Origin: Diphasiastrum complanatum
Lineage: Eukaryota > Streptophyta > Lycopodiopsida > Lycopodiales > Lycopodiaceae
NCBI GenBank assembly: GCA_029204225.1
Contig: CM055099.1
Span: forward strand, 43,648,914 to 43,712,913
DNA length: 64,000 nucleotides
Direction of reading: 5' to 3'
The notes under the pieces were generated by a model. The model worked only from the letters and a program-made list of their open reading frames with translations. It was not told the DNA's origin and made no database searches. Each line of letters begins with the position of its first letter. Position 1 is the stretch's first letter. A program made the translations under genes and the position numbers. Positions 1-13,932 of this stretch are shown piece by piece.

Positions 1-2560
<2,560 letters not shown>

Positions 2561-2734
2561 CATTTGGTTTAGGGCTATATGTGATAGATGAATAGATAGT
2601 GTATGATGATAATTGGATGTCAAATTTGTGATTTGTTATAGAGAGAGAAAATTAAATACATATTGTATTATGATTTACATTGTTAAAAAGTTACATTTGT
2701 AATTTCTTTGAACAAAAATAAGATAGAATGAAAG

Positions 2735-2951
<217 letters not shown>

Positions 2952-2953
<2 letters not shown>

Positions 2954-3700
2954 AGCATATTAATAATATAAGATTTTATGCTTTGAATCTAATGAACGCT
3001 AAATTCTCTAATCTTTATATAATGTATTCTCAAGCCATATAACATATTACTTGTAATAGTGGTTCAATTGGGAAATTGTGTTGTTTTTGGATTAAGGTTT
3101 CACATTCAAGCATTAGGATTCATTGTAATGTATTGTATATTCATGAAATGTAGTAATCATGTAGGGGTCCACCGGCAGTGGTGAGAGCTTGGGAGATTAT
3201 GTTTCAAATTTTTATGCATCACTAACTCCTGAGTAAAAAGCACAATTGCAAACTTTGATGCTTAGTCAAGGTGATGGTGCTCCCTCACAAGCAGCTTCCT
3301 CACCCTCTCATTCTGAAGAGTCCTCCGCGAATCCCTACTACGACGTAGATCCGGAAGGGAATGCTATCACAAATTGTAAGGGGAGGTGGCTTTAGATAGA
3401 ATGTATTCTTTATGCCAATGTTATTTTGGCGATAGATTATTTGTGAAATGGGCTGAAGAATCCAAAAAATTTAAATTGCAAATTGTTAATGCCCTTCATG
3501 AAGAATATTCACAAGATATTAGGTTTATGTTATAGTTCACTTGTAAATATATGCATTAGAGAGACTGCGAAAGCATCACTTTTCTAATACATTGATTGAA
3601 ATTATGAATATAATGTTGCAATTTACAATATTGTTACTGGTATTTTTTTATGTGGAATGCATTTTATAATTTCAATGATGTATAATGTAATTTACATATT
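2952..3700. other. Non-coding stretch with a faint protein-like segment
   Basis: No intact gene. In the plus direction at about 3220-3380 one frame reads as a hydrophilic Ser/Gln/Asp/Glu-rich peptide (for example SQGDGAPSQAASSPSHSEES) followed by stops. This composition is common in decayed plant DNA-transposon proteins, but there is no diagnostic motif. Confidence 0.3.
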
Positions 3701-3714
3701 GAATGCACTACATT

Positions 3715-3960
3715 GCGTTTTCGTATGTGCAATATTGTTGTACCAAGAAGCGCAATGTCAGAATCTGAAATGTGCAATGTCATATTCCAAAATGTGCAAT
3801 GTAACAATGTAGGATTTCCAAATGTGCAATGTAACAATGTAGGAATTCTGAAATGTGCAATTTGCCATGTTAGATTCCGAAAAGCAACGTCATACGAATC
3901 AAAATGCAATTATGCACAATGTAATAAGGTATTGCAATTCATAATGTGCAATGAAGTATT
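3715..3960. repeat. Imperfect tandem repeat, unit about 30-33 bp
   Basis: The words ATGTGCAATGT and AACAATGTAGGA recur in order. The clearest two copies are adjacent at about 3789-3850, with more diverged copies on both sides. The frames through it (Cys-Asn-Val-rich) are by-products of the repeat. Confidence 0.75.
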
Positions 3961-4145
3961 GTAGGAATACGAAGTACCTCATGCTAGTTATTTGATCCAA
4001 ATGTCGAATGCAATCCATAAATGTTGTCTCCGAAGCAATCCCTTGCGATCAAAATTAGCGCATTATTTTTGACGCACTTATTTTTTAATCTAATTGGGCA
4101 CGTCTAAATCCGAGACTGTGTTATTCGTCACATTCCAACATATAC

Positions 4146-4325
4146 TTATCCGTCAGACATTCGTCAAATATCCGTTGGATGGCTCTAGACATTGTTCTCT
4201 TAACAGACATCGGAATCCGACATTTACTTATACGTCACATTTGATGGGTACTTATCTGTCGGGCATCCATCAAATGGCTCTGGAGACTTTTCTATTAACA
4301 GACGTCAAATTCCAATGAGATCAAA
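4146..4325. repeat. Diverged tandem duplication, period about 105 bp
   Basis: The run starting CTTATCCGTCAGACATTCGTC near 4146 is repeated as CTTATCTGTCGGGCATCCATC near 4252. Both copies continue into TGGCTCT-GGAGAC/AGACAT-TT-CT and an AACAGACATC/AACAGACGTC word. A related word (CAAATATCC-TTGGATGG) recurs near 5941, so the block 4146-5960 may be one old repeat family. Confidence 0.55.
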
Positions 4326-4907
4326 AGCATCAGATTGCAATGTCGATGTCAACTATTTGACTCCGGACCACATTGACTAGAACGTGGAATTGGACATCGA
4401 AATATGACGTCCAACTGGATGTCAATCTGCAACGTCTAGCTGGATGTCGATCTCTAACATACCCAACCTCTGTTGTCCAACAAGTCGATTTTAAGTGGGT
4501 CAGATTGCCATGGATCCTACGACTGTCGTATTTCGATGACCTCATTGAGATGTGTTTTGCGACGCTTGCGATGAACGGAAAGAAAAATTAAACCCACAAT
4601 TATTCATCGCAGATCACGTCAAAAATCGTGGCGGGTGTTGTAGTGGTTGGAAGAAAGTTGAAAAAGATGGCCTTGTACTGGATTCTTGGGAGGCATTTTA
4701 ACAAATGTTTGTATGTAATTTGGTTCCTCTGAGGCATCACCTTTTGTGGACATCTTGAATACATGACACCTATCTGTGTCTCCTCCTTGTCCTGAAAATA
4801 ACATACCATAGAAAAAAATCATAGCGACAAGTTCTCTTGAGGTTCAACAATGATTCAAGAGAATCTGATGGAGGACAGAAGTCCTTTTTTGCAATGTTCA
4901 CCATCCT

Positions 4908-5864
4908 TTAAAATCCAGTTTGCATGACTAGAGGCTGAAACTCCTTTGCCACTCTACCTATGTCTACATTCATCCTTTCATCTCCTCTAGTGGCACAGAA
5001 GTCTCTTGCTATTTCCATTTGAATTTTTCTAGGACTAGATCCTTTGTCGACTCGAAGTATATATGTAACTTTATCTCTTATTATTTGTAATCTTTGCTTG
5101 CTCACCCCTATGCAAACAGGATGGTCATGTACTCTTGAGTGTATCACTAGTCTAGTTTCTCTTGAATTTTCAAGAATTACGTAATAGACCACATGTGTGC
5201 ATACATATTGGCACAAACTTGCAATAAATGCACTTAAGAGAGCCATATCGACCAACACACTCATAGAATTGTGGACAAATTCTAAGTACTTGACCAAAAA
5301 AATGACGTTTCTTTGGTAGTCCCTTACTATCTCTCCCTCTACAATTTTGATTAGGACACTCATACAAACCTACACATATGTTTTTGTGCACCTTTCCATT
5401 AAAAACAACATTTGATGTCACTAGTTTAGTCCACAAATGTACATCATATTTTTGGTACACGTGTTACAAACATCATCCACCCTCGAGAGCTCGAAAGCAA
5501 TGTTGGCATCATACTCCAAAGGCAGCTCAAATCTTGCCACGTGCAGACAAGAGTCTCCACAAGGTTTCATCTTTTCCTCCCATTAGTATTCGCTATGCTG
5601 TGGAATGTTCAAAATCATGATTTGTCCTATGTGGACTATTCTCATGCACCAACCTTCGCAATCAAAACACAAATCTTCTTCAACGGCAGTCTTATTCGCA
5701 TCTGCACTAGAATCTGCACTATCCACAAAGATGAAATTATCATTGCAAGTTGATTTGCTCTCCTTCACACGATATATGTTGGTCAGAGATTTCTCCAACA
5801 CAAACATTTTCATTCCATCCACTACCACGAGTGGCTGCACCTCTACCTCTTCCTCCAATGACAT
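4908..5864 (-). pseudogene. Decayed protein-coding relic, possibly a DNA transposon gene
   Basis: Three minus-strand frame segments run in order: 5864-5583, 5460-5170 and 5363-4908. Read together they look like one frameshifted protein. The middle part has paired cysteines (YECPNQNC ... LRICPQF ... LKCIYC) that suggest a zinc-binding region. The last part has HDHPVCIGVSKQRLQIIRDK and SSPRKIQMEIARDFC, with amphipathic and basic character. This zinc-then-basic layout is common near the N terminus of plant MULE-like transposases, but no DDE catalytic region is visible and I do not recognise the family. Frameshifts separate the segments and the N-terminal piece ends at a stop. Confidence 0.35.
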
Positions 5865-5875
5865 ATTTTTTTAGT

Positions 5876-5878
<3 letters not shown>

Positions 5879-5933
<55 letters not shown>
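5879..5933. repeat. (GA)n microsatellite
   Basis: About 55 bp of pure GA repeat just upstream (minus-strand sense) of the decayed frame at 4908-5864. Confidence 0.97.
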
Positions 5934-5936
<3 letters not shown>

Positions 5937-7329
5937 TTTACAAATATCCATTGGATGGAAGGATTCGTTACGGATTTTAAAGCGACCATTGTCCATTGAG
6001 CTTCAAAGACAACTTGTTGAAAAAGATATTGGCCTACTTTATTTCAAAACAAATACAAAGTATTTTCTCAAGCTTGAGTGTTTGATCCTTAGTGCACTAT
6101 CACAACAAAACACGTTTTCTATTGTGTTTTATTAAGCTTTATGCTTTGTTGGTAAAGAAAGTGTTGTATTGCTAGTTTACAACTTAATAGAATTACCCTA
6201 TCAATTTAGTTTGTCTAGCAATAGCAGCATCTTCATTTTCAGAGCTATATAGATACAATTAAGATCTCGTTGTAGAAGAGATAGTTGTGATAGCCAACAA
6301 TCTGTTTCAATTTTTGCCCCAACAATAGCACTTGTATCTCCTATATTTGAGGAGAAATACATGGAGCCGTTGTGAGAACAACCAAATACTGAACCATTCA
6401 ATGAGATTGTTAGACCTATTCAAGAGCATTAGAAAAACTTAGAGCCCGACGAGGGCCTTTGAAAAAGATGCCTTTTTATTTTTATTTTTCTAATTTTTGT
6501 ACCATAGAGACCTTGATATCGAGCTTCTACGTAACATAGCTTTTCTTAAATATAAATAGAATAAAAACTTACTAAATATATAAATGTTTTGTTGAGCAGC
6601 ATGTGGAAATGCTATTGGATATTGAGGCCTGCCCTTCCAGCTCACCACTGTCCAAAGAGGCACAAAAATATTGAAAATGAATATGATAGGTGGTGAAATG
6701 AGAAAATCAACGTGGCTTTAATGTAAATACATTCTCAAATCATGGTTTACAAGACTTAACTCGTAGCGTCAAATAGTTCAATGTTTCCAATTTTTGCCTA
6801 CACATATTTTCAGATTCATGGATTTTTCCTACACATATTTTCAGATTCATAGTTCAATGTTTCAAATTTTTGCCTGCACATAACAAGTGGCACTATCGAG
6901 GAAGCCATGCTCCTCAATCGACTCTATGCTTCTCTTCAATGAGAAAGATGACAATAGATTATGGGTGCCAAGAAAATATTCAAAAAACTCTTGGGTTCTG
7001 ATGCATTCATCATCAAAATATAACATTTCGAAAAAGAAAAAAAACCCAAAACTATCATTTCGATCATATTGGAAAGCAAAAAATTTAGATTTCAGAACAT
7101 CATTAGGAGGAAATCTATTTCCGAGATTTTAGTCCAACATGTATATATGCATTCAGAGATAAATGTGCAAGGATTCAACTGTCAGGATCACAAAATAAAC
7201 AACTATGAGTATTGATATATTAACATACAAGTTTGATTTTTCTCATTTATAATCATCTATTATCAAATTTGCCAATCTGATCATTCTTATCTTGCAAATT
7301 TATATCCATCCAATGTAAATGAATAGGAG
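5934..7329. other. Non-coding AT-rich stretch
   Basis: No recognisable gene, RNA or mobile element. A short phrase (CACATATTTTCAGATTCAT) is repeated at about 6800 and 6834, a local duplication of about 34 bp. The longest plus-strand frame (6887-7132) is Lys/Ser-rich and has no family signature. Confidence 0.5.
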
Positions 7330-7980
7330 CCAGCTGGATCTCTTGCAGATGTATTAGATGTAGTGCACACAGATATTGGACTGTTGCAATATAGAGGTAG
7401 AACGGTTAAAGACCTTGCTGATAGTAGAATCTTCTTCTATGAATCTATGTACATTGCGGATCTAAATGGGGGTTTTGGAGAAATCCAACCGATTCCACTA
7501 CCTAGTTTTACAGGTGATGAATGGATTACTCCGGATGCTATAGTTTCAGAATCATTTCGTCTTAAGCTGTATAATGACGTAAGAAAATTTTTTAAAGATA
7601 AGTACAGGCTAAAAAATAATTTGATTAAATTGTTTTGTCGCATTGAATATATTTGTGGATTTTTTTTCAAGTGTCAATATACATAATACTCCAACTATGT
7701 TTGTATGTAAGAATTTACCTAATAGTTTATTATCTGAGCTTATGGATGAGGAATGGGATAAGAAATCAAATGCAGATATAGAATGCAGAATTAAAATGTC
7801 TTCCATGTGCTTTTGTTATCAAATAGAAAAACAAACGTTGAGTCTTTGCTTCCATTACCAAATATGGAAAATGATTAAAATTAAATGGGTGCCACTTGAT
7901 CAAGACATTGAGGAAAATGGAACTTTTGAAAGGTATAAAGACTTCAACCTGCTCTCCTGTTATTTCTCCCTCCTCTTCAT
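7330..7980 (+). pseudogene. Unrecognised protein-like segments
   Basis: A plus-strand frame from about 7330 to 7610 reads as ordinary globular protein (VVHTDIGLLQYRGRTVKDLA, then GEIQPIPLPSFTGDEW). A second segment at about 7685-7800 reads CKNLPNSLLSELMDEEWD. They are separated by stops and low-complexity sequence, so they could be exons of a lost gene or pieces of a transposon protein. I recognise no family, catalytic motif or clear splice junctions, and there is no start context. It lies just left of the truncated end of the minus-strand Copia at 8040. Confidence 0.25.
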
Positions 7981-8039
7981 TGGGGAGGACTTTAATTCCC
8001 TACTGATCATATAGTATTATGTCTGCATCCTCCACAACC

Positions 8040-9442
8040 TAGAAGGCTGTTAGAGCAGGACAACTTTCTTTTTTTGCCTTTGGGACTCGCAATTTCTGGA
8101 ACAAAACTTTTGCCATTTGGAGTTGAGATGCCCCATCTTTTTGTGCCAAACCTCTTGCAAAGATATTTGCTCTTTTGCCACACATCCAACTTGGTTACCA
8201 ATAACACAAGCATCAAGTTTGAATAATTTACCTTGCATGTTGCCTCTTGCAATCACAATATCTTTTTTCTTGGTCAATCATATCACCATCAAACTCAACC
8301 TTAAGACCCTTGCTTAGCATTTGACTCACACTAAGTAAGTTCTTAGTAATGGAAGGTATGAACAAAACATCCTTCAAATGAACATTTTTATTTGTAGAGA
8401 TAGAAATAGGAATCGTGCCAATCCCTTTGATTGCACACTCACCATCATTGGTCATGTAGATCAGCCTCTTGTCATCTCCATATGCCAACAAAGATATGAA
8501 ATACTCTTTGTGAAAAGCCATGTGTGAGCTTGCTCCACTATCAATCCAGCAAGGATCAATATCTCCAACATTAACAACCAAACATGAAGACATCACAAAA
8601 GCATCATCATTTGAGTTTCTATCATCAACACCATCCTCATCTAGAGTTAGATTTCCTTGCTTATCACCTTGATGTCTCTTCTTTTGGAAGCACTCACTAG
8701 CAAAATGCCCTTTGATACCACAATAGAAGCATTTTAACTTGGATCTATCTTTTTTCTTTCCAAAAGAGAAAGTCTCACCTTGATCTTGCCCTTTAGACCA
8801 TTTGCTTTTACCTTTTCCCTTGAATTTGCCTTTGATGAACATAGCCTCTTCTCCATTTTGAGATGTTGTAGATCCACCTCTTGCTTGAAGGCTAAACTCA
8901 TTCACCAAAATCTCTTGAAAATCCACCATGCTTGGAAAAGTTCTTTGAGTAGCAAAACTTTGAACAAGGTTAGCATGATCATCAAGTAAGCCATTAAGTA
9001 TAACTTGCACAAGTTCTACCTCCTTAATGCCATGCTAGCTCATCATTAAGTGCTTTAACTCTCAACACAAAAGCATGAGCACTCTCTTCTTTCTTTTGCA
9101 TAGATTGAAAGATTTGTCTTCTAAGAGTAAGTACTCTTGATGTAGACTTGGATTCATAAAGCTTTTTCAAAGGTTCCCAAGCCTCATTAGATGAAATGCA
9201 CTTACCAACTTCTTTGAGAAGCTCATTGGTAACATTCATTTTATAATGTGTAGAGCTCTTTCAGCTCTCTTGTCATACCTCATTTGCTCTTGTTGTGCCA
9301 AGGGTATTTCCTCCACTCCTACAAAAATGTCCATCAACTCATTTATTTCAAGGAGAGACTCCAATCTCACCTTCCATGTAGAGTAATTGGATGAGGTAAG
9401 CCTATCATTGCTTTCCAACAGAAAGCCTCCATTTGTAGCCAT
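8040..9442 (-). mobile_element. Ty1/Copia 5' fragment (gag, protease, pre-integrase)
   Basis: Minus-strand Copia gag-pol start, broken by frameshifts. Gag begins at 9442 (MATNGGFLLESNDRLTSSNY, a UBN2/Copia gag start) and continues through 9239-9024 and 9010-8228 in different frames. The 9010-8228 segment holds the zinc knuckle CFYCGIKGHFASEC and the aspartic protease motif CWIDSGASSHM with the active Asp. It then has KNLLSVSQMLSKGLKVEF, and after another frameshift the GAG-pre-integrase motif VWHKKMGHLN (about 8150). Integrase, RT, RNase H and LTRs are absent, so the element is cut at about 8040. The protease site is intact, but the frameshifts near 9010, 9239 and 8250 make it non-functional. 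Confidence 0.9.
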
Positions 9443-9700
9443 GTTGCAATGACCTGATCCTCTCTTTCAATCTGTTCCAATGCACAAAGCACTCTCTTGA
9501 ATGTCAACACATGCACTCAAGAAGAAATCACAAAGATATGGAACCTCTCAAATCTCTTTCTTGCACCAGACCTAGCAAATTAACACATAGAATGGAAGAT
9601 ACTTGATCAACACATGATCAACCTACAATCTCATGAGCTCTTGTACTTCCTAAGCTTGAAACACACTCTTGAAAAGTCTAGCAACCTCAATAAACATTAC
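9443..9700. other. Presumed leader of the minus-strand Copia
   Basis: Sequence upstream of the gag start of the 8040-9442 Copia. No primer binding site or LTR edge is identifiable, so the 5' LTR is probably lost. Confidence 0.35.
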
Positions 9701-9970
9701 AGTCAGTTGAGTTATTTGCAAATCCCAATTGAATGAGATAAGAGTTGATTCTATTGAATCACGCTCTTGCGGCCTGTTTCAGATTGTAGATTGCTTTGTG
9801 GAATATGCACACTTTGTGCTCTTGGCCTTTGACTTTGAATCCTCTCGGTTGGAAGGTGTACATGCATCCTTGGAGTTAATTGCTTCGGCTAGGCTCTCTG
9901 GTTCTTCTGATGAAGTCCAGAATGATTGAGGTGCATACCTCTCAGGAATTGTCCGAGTCCATGAGGATCT
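9701..9970 (-). mobile_element. Copia fragment with internal deletion (pre-RT linker fused to RT)
   Basis: Read on the minus strand, this piece has SSWTRTIPERYAPQSFWTSS and EPESLAEAINSKDA, matching the segment just before RT in the plus-strand Copia at 13933-15933. It then jumps directly to the RT segment that aligns with MYTFQLEGFEV...QEHKVC and the YGLKQA-RAWF region of that element. About 335 bp present in the 14-kb copy (from SKDA at about 14500 to MYTF at about 14830) is missing. The same family is therefore represented twice in opposite orientations about 5 kb apart. The right edge abuts the Gypsy relic at about 9970. Confidence 0.85.
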
Positions 9971-12700
9971 AATATGGCTGACCTTAATAAAAAGTTTAAT
10001 GACTTGAAAGTGCAAATCTCTGAAGTTGCAGATAAAAGACCGAAAGCGTCTTCTTCCAACTTAGGAATGTGGTGTATGAAATGTGGAACTTCAGGACACA
10101 CTAAGGAAGACTGCACCACTGTGAATGTCAAATATGTTGAAGATCCTACCTAGGAAGTACTTTTTATTTTTCAAAATGATGCGACTACTAACTATGTTTA
10201 GGGTACTACAGCATCAGCCCAACAGGACAAACCCAAGTTCGCACCAAGAAGACATAATCCTCCTGAATTTGTTGGACCAGCGAAGTCTCAAACCGCAACT
10301 AAACCAATGTCGGTCAACTGCTATAACTATGGAGAGTCAGGACATTTTTCACCTGACTGTCCTCAGCCATGAAAGTTGATTGGTTATGTACCGTTATGCT
10401 CGAACTATAGAGAGCTTGGCCACAAGTATCCTGACTGCCTCAGCCGCAGAAGCCGCGACCCAAATATCAATATGTAGCAACACCAGCTGTTGCAGACTCG
10501 AAAGCGAAAGCTTCGACTGATGCTGTTGTGCAGAGAATTGACGTTATTGAAGAAAAATTGGCGAAGACAGAAGATCTGTCTTGGCCAAGTGACGTGGAAA
10601 AGATATTCAAAGTCACAACAAGAAACAAAAGCTCCTCGAAACCTGATCAAAAATCTTCGATGAAGCGCAAAAAATCCTCGAAGAAGAAATCTTCTAGCAA
10701 GACGGCGAATAAATCTACGACTAAAGAAAATCTCAAAGATGACCCCGACTATGACCGCGATGCTGCAAAGTTATTTTCAAAAGATATCTCAACAGAGGCG
10801 AAAGAAATTATCAATGTTGAACTTCAGTCAGCTGCTGCAAAGAAGGTGGTCACTTTCGAGGAAGGGGACGACGAAATCACGAAGACAAAATTGTCTATTG
10901 CTGTTATTGATAAGCCAATCTCGAAATCGAATACAAAAGACTATGACATCGTGACTGATATTGGATCACTTCGTCCGGATATTACTTTTGAGCAGCTGTT
11001 GGCAGATAACACTTATTACAGAAAGCAACTGAAAGGTCTTTCTGCACCGAAAAAGAAGAAAAAAAGTTTCTTTGCTAGATGTTGGTGTTCTGTCTATTGA
11101 TTTAGGTGATCTCGGTGCACTTGAAATTGATATTACCATTGCAGGATGCCTGATTGAAAAAGTGCCAATTGACTCTGGTTCCAACGTGAACATAATAACA
11201 AAAGACACAACTCATGCTTTGGGGCTGACTGACATTCAACCGACACAATGAAACATCAAGTTAGCTGATTCGACACGACAAAAACCTGTTGGAGAACTGA
11301 AGGATGTCACTGTTTACATTCAAGCCAAGCCATTCACAATGAATTTCATAGTTATCAAACCACTCGATTTGTCATCCTATTTTATGCTGATTGGACGACC
11401 CTGGCTTTATTAATCAAACGCTAGTGTTCATTGGAAATCCAGAGAGCTAAGATTTTAGACTAGTGAGACCAATAATCATGGTAAGCCAGCAGAACAAATA
11501 ATCACCTAGAATCGGGACAAATATAAAAGGTGAAACACCTTTGTCTGACACCAGTTTTACATCAGAGGAATCTTCTTATGCCTTAATTTTTTTTTTTATC
11601 GCATCTAACATTGAAGTTCAATATTTCAAATGTTATGAGAATGCTGACAAAGAAGAATTCTTTGATGCCTGCAACACTGAAGCGGATGTTTTGTATGAAA
11701 AAATTAATGTTGCAGACACGAACTCGAAAGAGTCTGATGATTCGAGTGACGAATCTGAACACAAATTTGGTAATAAGAACCAGGTTGACGGCAAGAAAAC
11801 ATCTATGGAGTCAACCATGCATGAAATTCGTGGCCATACCAAGGTCAGTATGACAGAAAATATCATATTACCAGATTCTACTGAACTAATTGGACTTGCA
11901 CCTGGAGAATCGGAGTTAGCGAAATTCACTGAACTATTGAAGGAGTATCAAGATGTTTTTGCTTGGTCGCTCGACAATTTGAAGGGTATACCTGCATAAT
12001 TTGGAGAGCACCGTATTGATCTTAAGGAAGATGTTGTACCTGTTCAACAGAGACAGTATCGTCTCAATTCTAAATACTCTCTCATGGTTAAGGACAAACT
12101 CAACAAACACCTTAAGGTAGGTATAATCTATCCCGTTTTAAGCAGTGAATGAATTTCACCCATTGTTGTCGTCCCAAAGAAGAAGACTGGCAAAATACGA
12201 ATATGTCAAGATTTTCGCAAACTCAATGTTGCCACAAGGAAGGATCATCATCCTCTGCCCTTCACTGATTCCATCTTAGATCAGGTTGCTGGTCAGGAGC
12301 GTTACAATTTCTGTGATGATTTTTCTGATTATAATCAGGTTGGAGTGCGGAAGGAGGAAGTTCAAAGACTACATTCACTACAGATTGGGGCACTTATGCC
12401 TACAACAAAATGCCCTTTGGTCTTTGTAACACTCTAGTAACTTTTCAGCGAATCATGATGTTAATTTTTGTTGCCTTCCTAAAAACTTTTTTCGAAATAT
12501 TTATTGATGATTTTTGTGTACATAGTGATATAAAGACGCACCTGTAGAAGCTGAAATTAACATTGCAATGGTGTAGAGATACTTGTTTATCCCTTCATCC
12601 AGAGAAATGTTTTTTCGGTATGAAAGAAGGGATACTACTCGAACACAAAATATCTAACAGAGGAATAGAAGTCGACTTCAGTTAAGGTATCAAAAAGACG
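9971..12700 (+). mobile_element. Ty3/Gypsy relic: gag zinc knuckles, protease, RT
   Basis: Decayed Gypsy polyprotein. Gag C-terminal part: zinc knuckle WCMKCGTSGHTKEDC at about 10070, then two degraded copies, CYNYGESGHFSPDC (about 10318) and CSNYRELGHKYPDC (about 10398), whose second Cys is Tyr. A Lys/Ser-rich linker frame (10528-11100) ends in ITFEQLLADNTYYRKQLKGL, typical of the region before protease. Protease: PIDSGSNVNI at about 11168 and IGRPWL at about 11391. RT: EYQDVFAWS at about 11945, PKKKTGKIRICQDFRKLN at about 12176, YNKMPFGLCN at about 12400 and the catalytic strand IFIDDFCVHS at about 12500. Stops at 11250, 11410, 11998 and 12150 and a frameshift near 12355 inactivate it. RNase H, integrase and LTRs are not visible; the element stops at about 12700. 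Confidence 0.9.
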
Positions 12701-12779
12701 TAACGACATCAATAAATGTTTAAAATTAAAAACTGTGGAAAAAGTCTGAAACAATTTCATGTCTATCCTATACCTGGGT

Positions 12780-13250
12780 TGAATAACTGATATACCAAAA
12801 ATCATCTACTAGTATGAAAAACACTACTAGTCTGATCATTTGAATATAATTCACCCATAGGATTTAACTGGAAATGAAATCAGTTTTTTAATTCCTATTA
12901 TTACATTTTTTTCAATAAAATTGCACTGTTCTCTCTTTTCACTTACTGGCGTAAAAATTACTTCATTAAAATAATCTATAATTAATGAAAAATTCATAAA
13001 ATTTGGATTCAGGTACTTTCTATCTTGTATTCACTACAAATAATTTTGTCAAATAAAGATCATAATATTTGGAGGTAATTTTTTATTCCATTAATTAGTA
13101 TTTCAAAAGTTTTGGTTTGTTCAATTTTAATGATAAAAAAATCATAAAAAATCACAATAACCAATTGATCAGTGTTCTACCGATTTGAAAAGGAGAAAAA
13201 CAAAATACAATTTAAATCTATTCTCTGGGAGTACCAATACTCCAGAGTTA
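12780..13250 (-). repeat. Inverted copy of the repeat at 22690-23120
   Basis: The reverse complement of this stretch is colinear with 22690-23120. Shared landmarks in order are GGAGTA-GGTACTCC, CAGT-CAATTTTATTG, AAACTGATTTCATTTC, GTTAAATCCTATGG-GAATT, TGTTTTTCATACTAGT-GATG and GATTTTTG-TAT. Spacing is similar in both, and the sequence is AT-rich and non-coding. It starts where the Gypsy relic stops, so it may be a retrotransposon leader or LTR portion, but neither copy shows complete LTR edges. Confidence 0.7.
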
Positions 13251-13932
13251 ATTGGTTTAAATAGCATCGTACCAAGAAATCAGATTCCTAAATCGGGTAT
13301 ATGCCTGAGAATTGTACCACTCCTTTCGTTCCGTCAAGATCGATTTTGGAAAAATTCCCATAAAAAATCGATTAATACTGCTTGACCACGAATAATGGTA
13401 CTCAAGTTCCACAAAAGCTGGGCTTACATTGCTGAAAGCCGAATGCCAAGTTGATAAGAGCGTATGACATGCACATTGTCCATGAAGAAAGAAAATCCAA
13501 TTTTTTTCTAACCATAATCGGGAAACAATATACAAAAACCAAGGTTACACTTCGACAAACGAGCAGCAAGAACCTAAGCTCCTCTAACAGGATGCTAGTA
13601 ACTTAAAATTTTCGAGTTAATTTCGAGAGTCAACCCTTTAAGTTACAACCGTCAAACCAAATCGACCCTTGGATAACTGTCATGCAACAATCCATGCAAT
13701 TGTAGAATTGTCGATTGCCCTCAGGCTCCAACTCAACCTTAGATATGCATGCCAAAAGCCAAAAAAGACCATGTATCCCAACAAATCCTAAGGTTCTCTT
13801 AACAAAAAAAATGTTCAGAAACAACCCTCCTGGTGGTTACAACCGCGATGGCTGGTCTGGCTCTTCCCTGAGTCAGGTTTCTCAAGCCTCTCCCTCACCT
13901 TAACCAGCTCGACCATCACAATCAGCCGTCAA
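13251..13932. other. Non-coding stretch between relics
   Basis: No gene recognised. The frame at 13715-13903 ends in a Pro/Ser-rich segment just before the recognisable Copia integrase tail. It may be decayed Copia sequence, but it has no diagnostic motif. Confidence 0.4.

Noticed and set aside
3715-3960. CRISPR-like spaced repeats
   Set aside because: The units are adjacent, diverged and without unique spacers; this is a plant nuclear tandem repeat.
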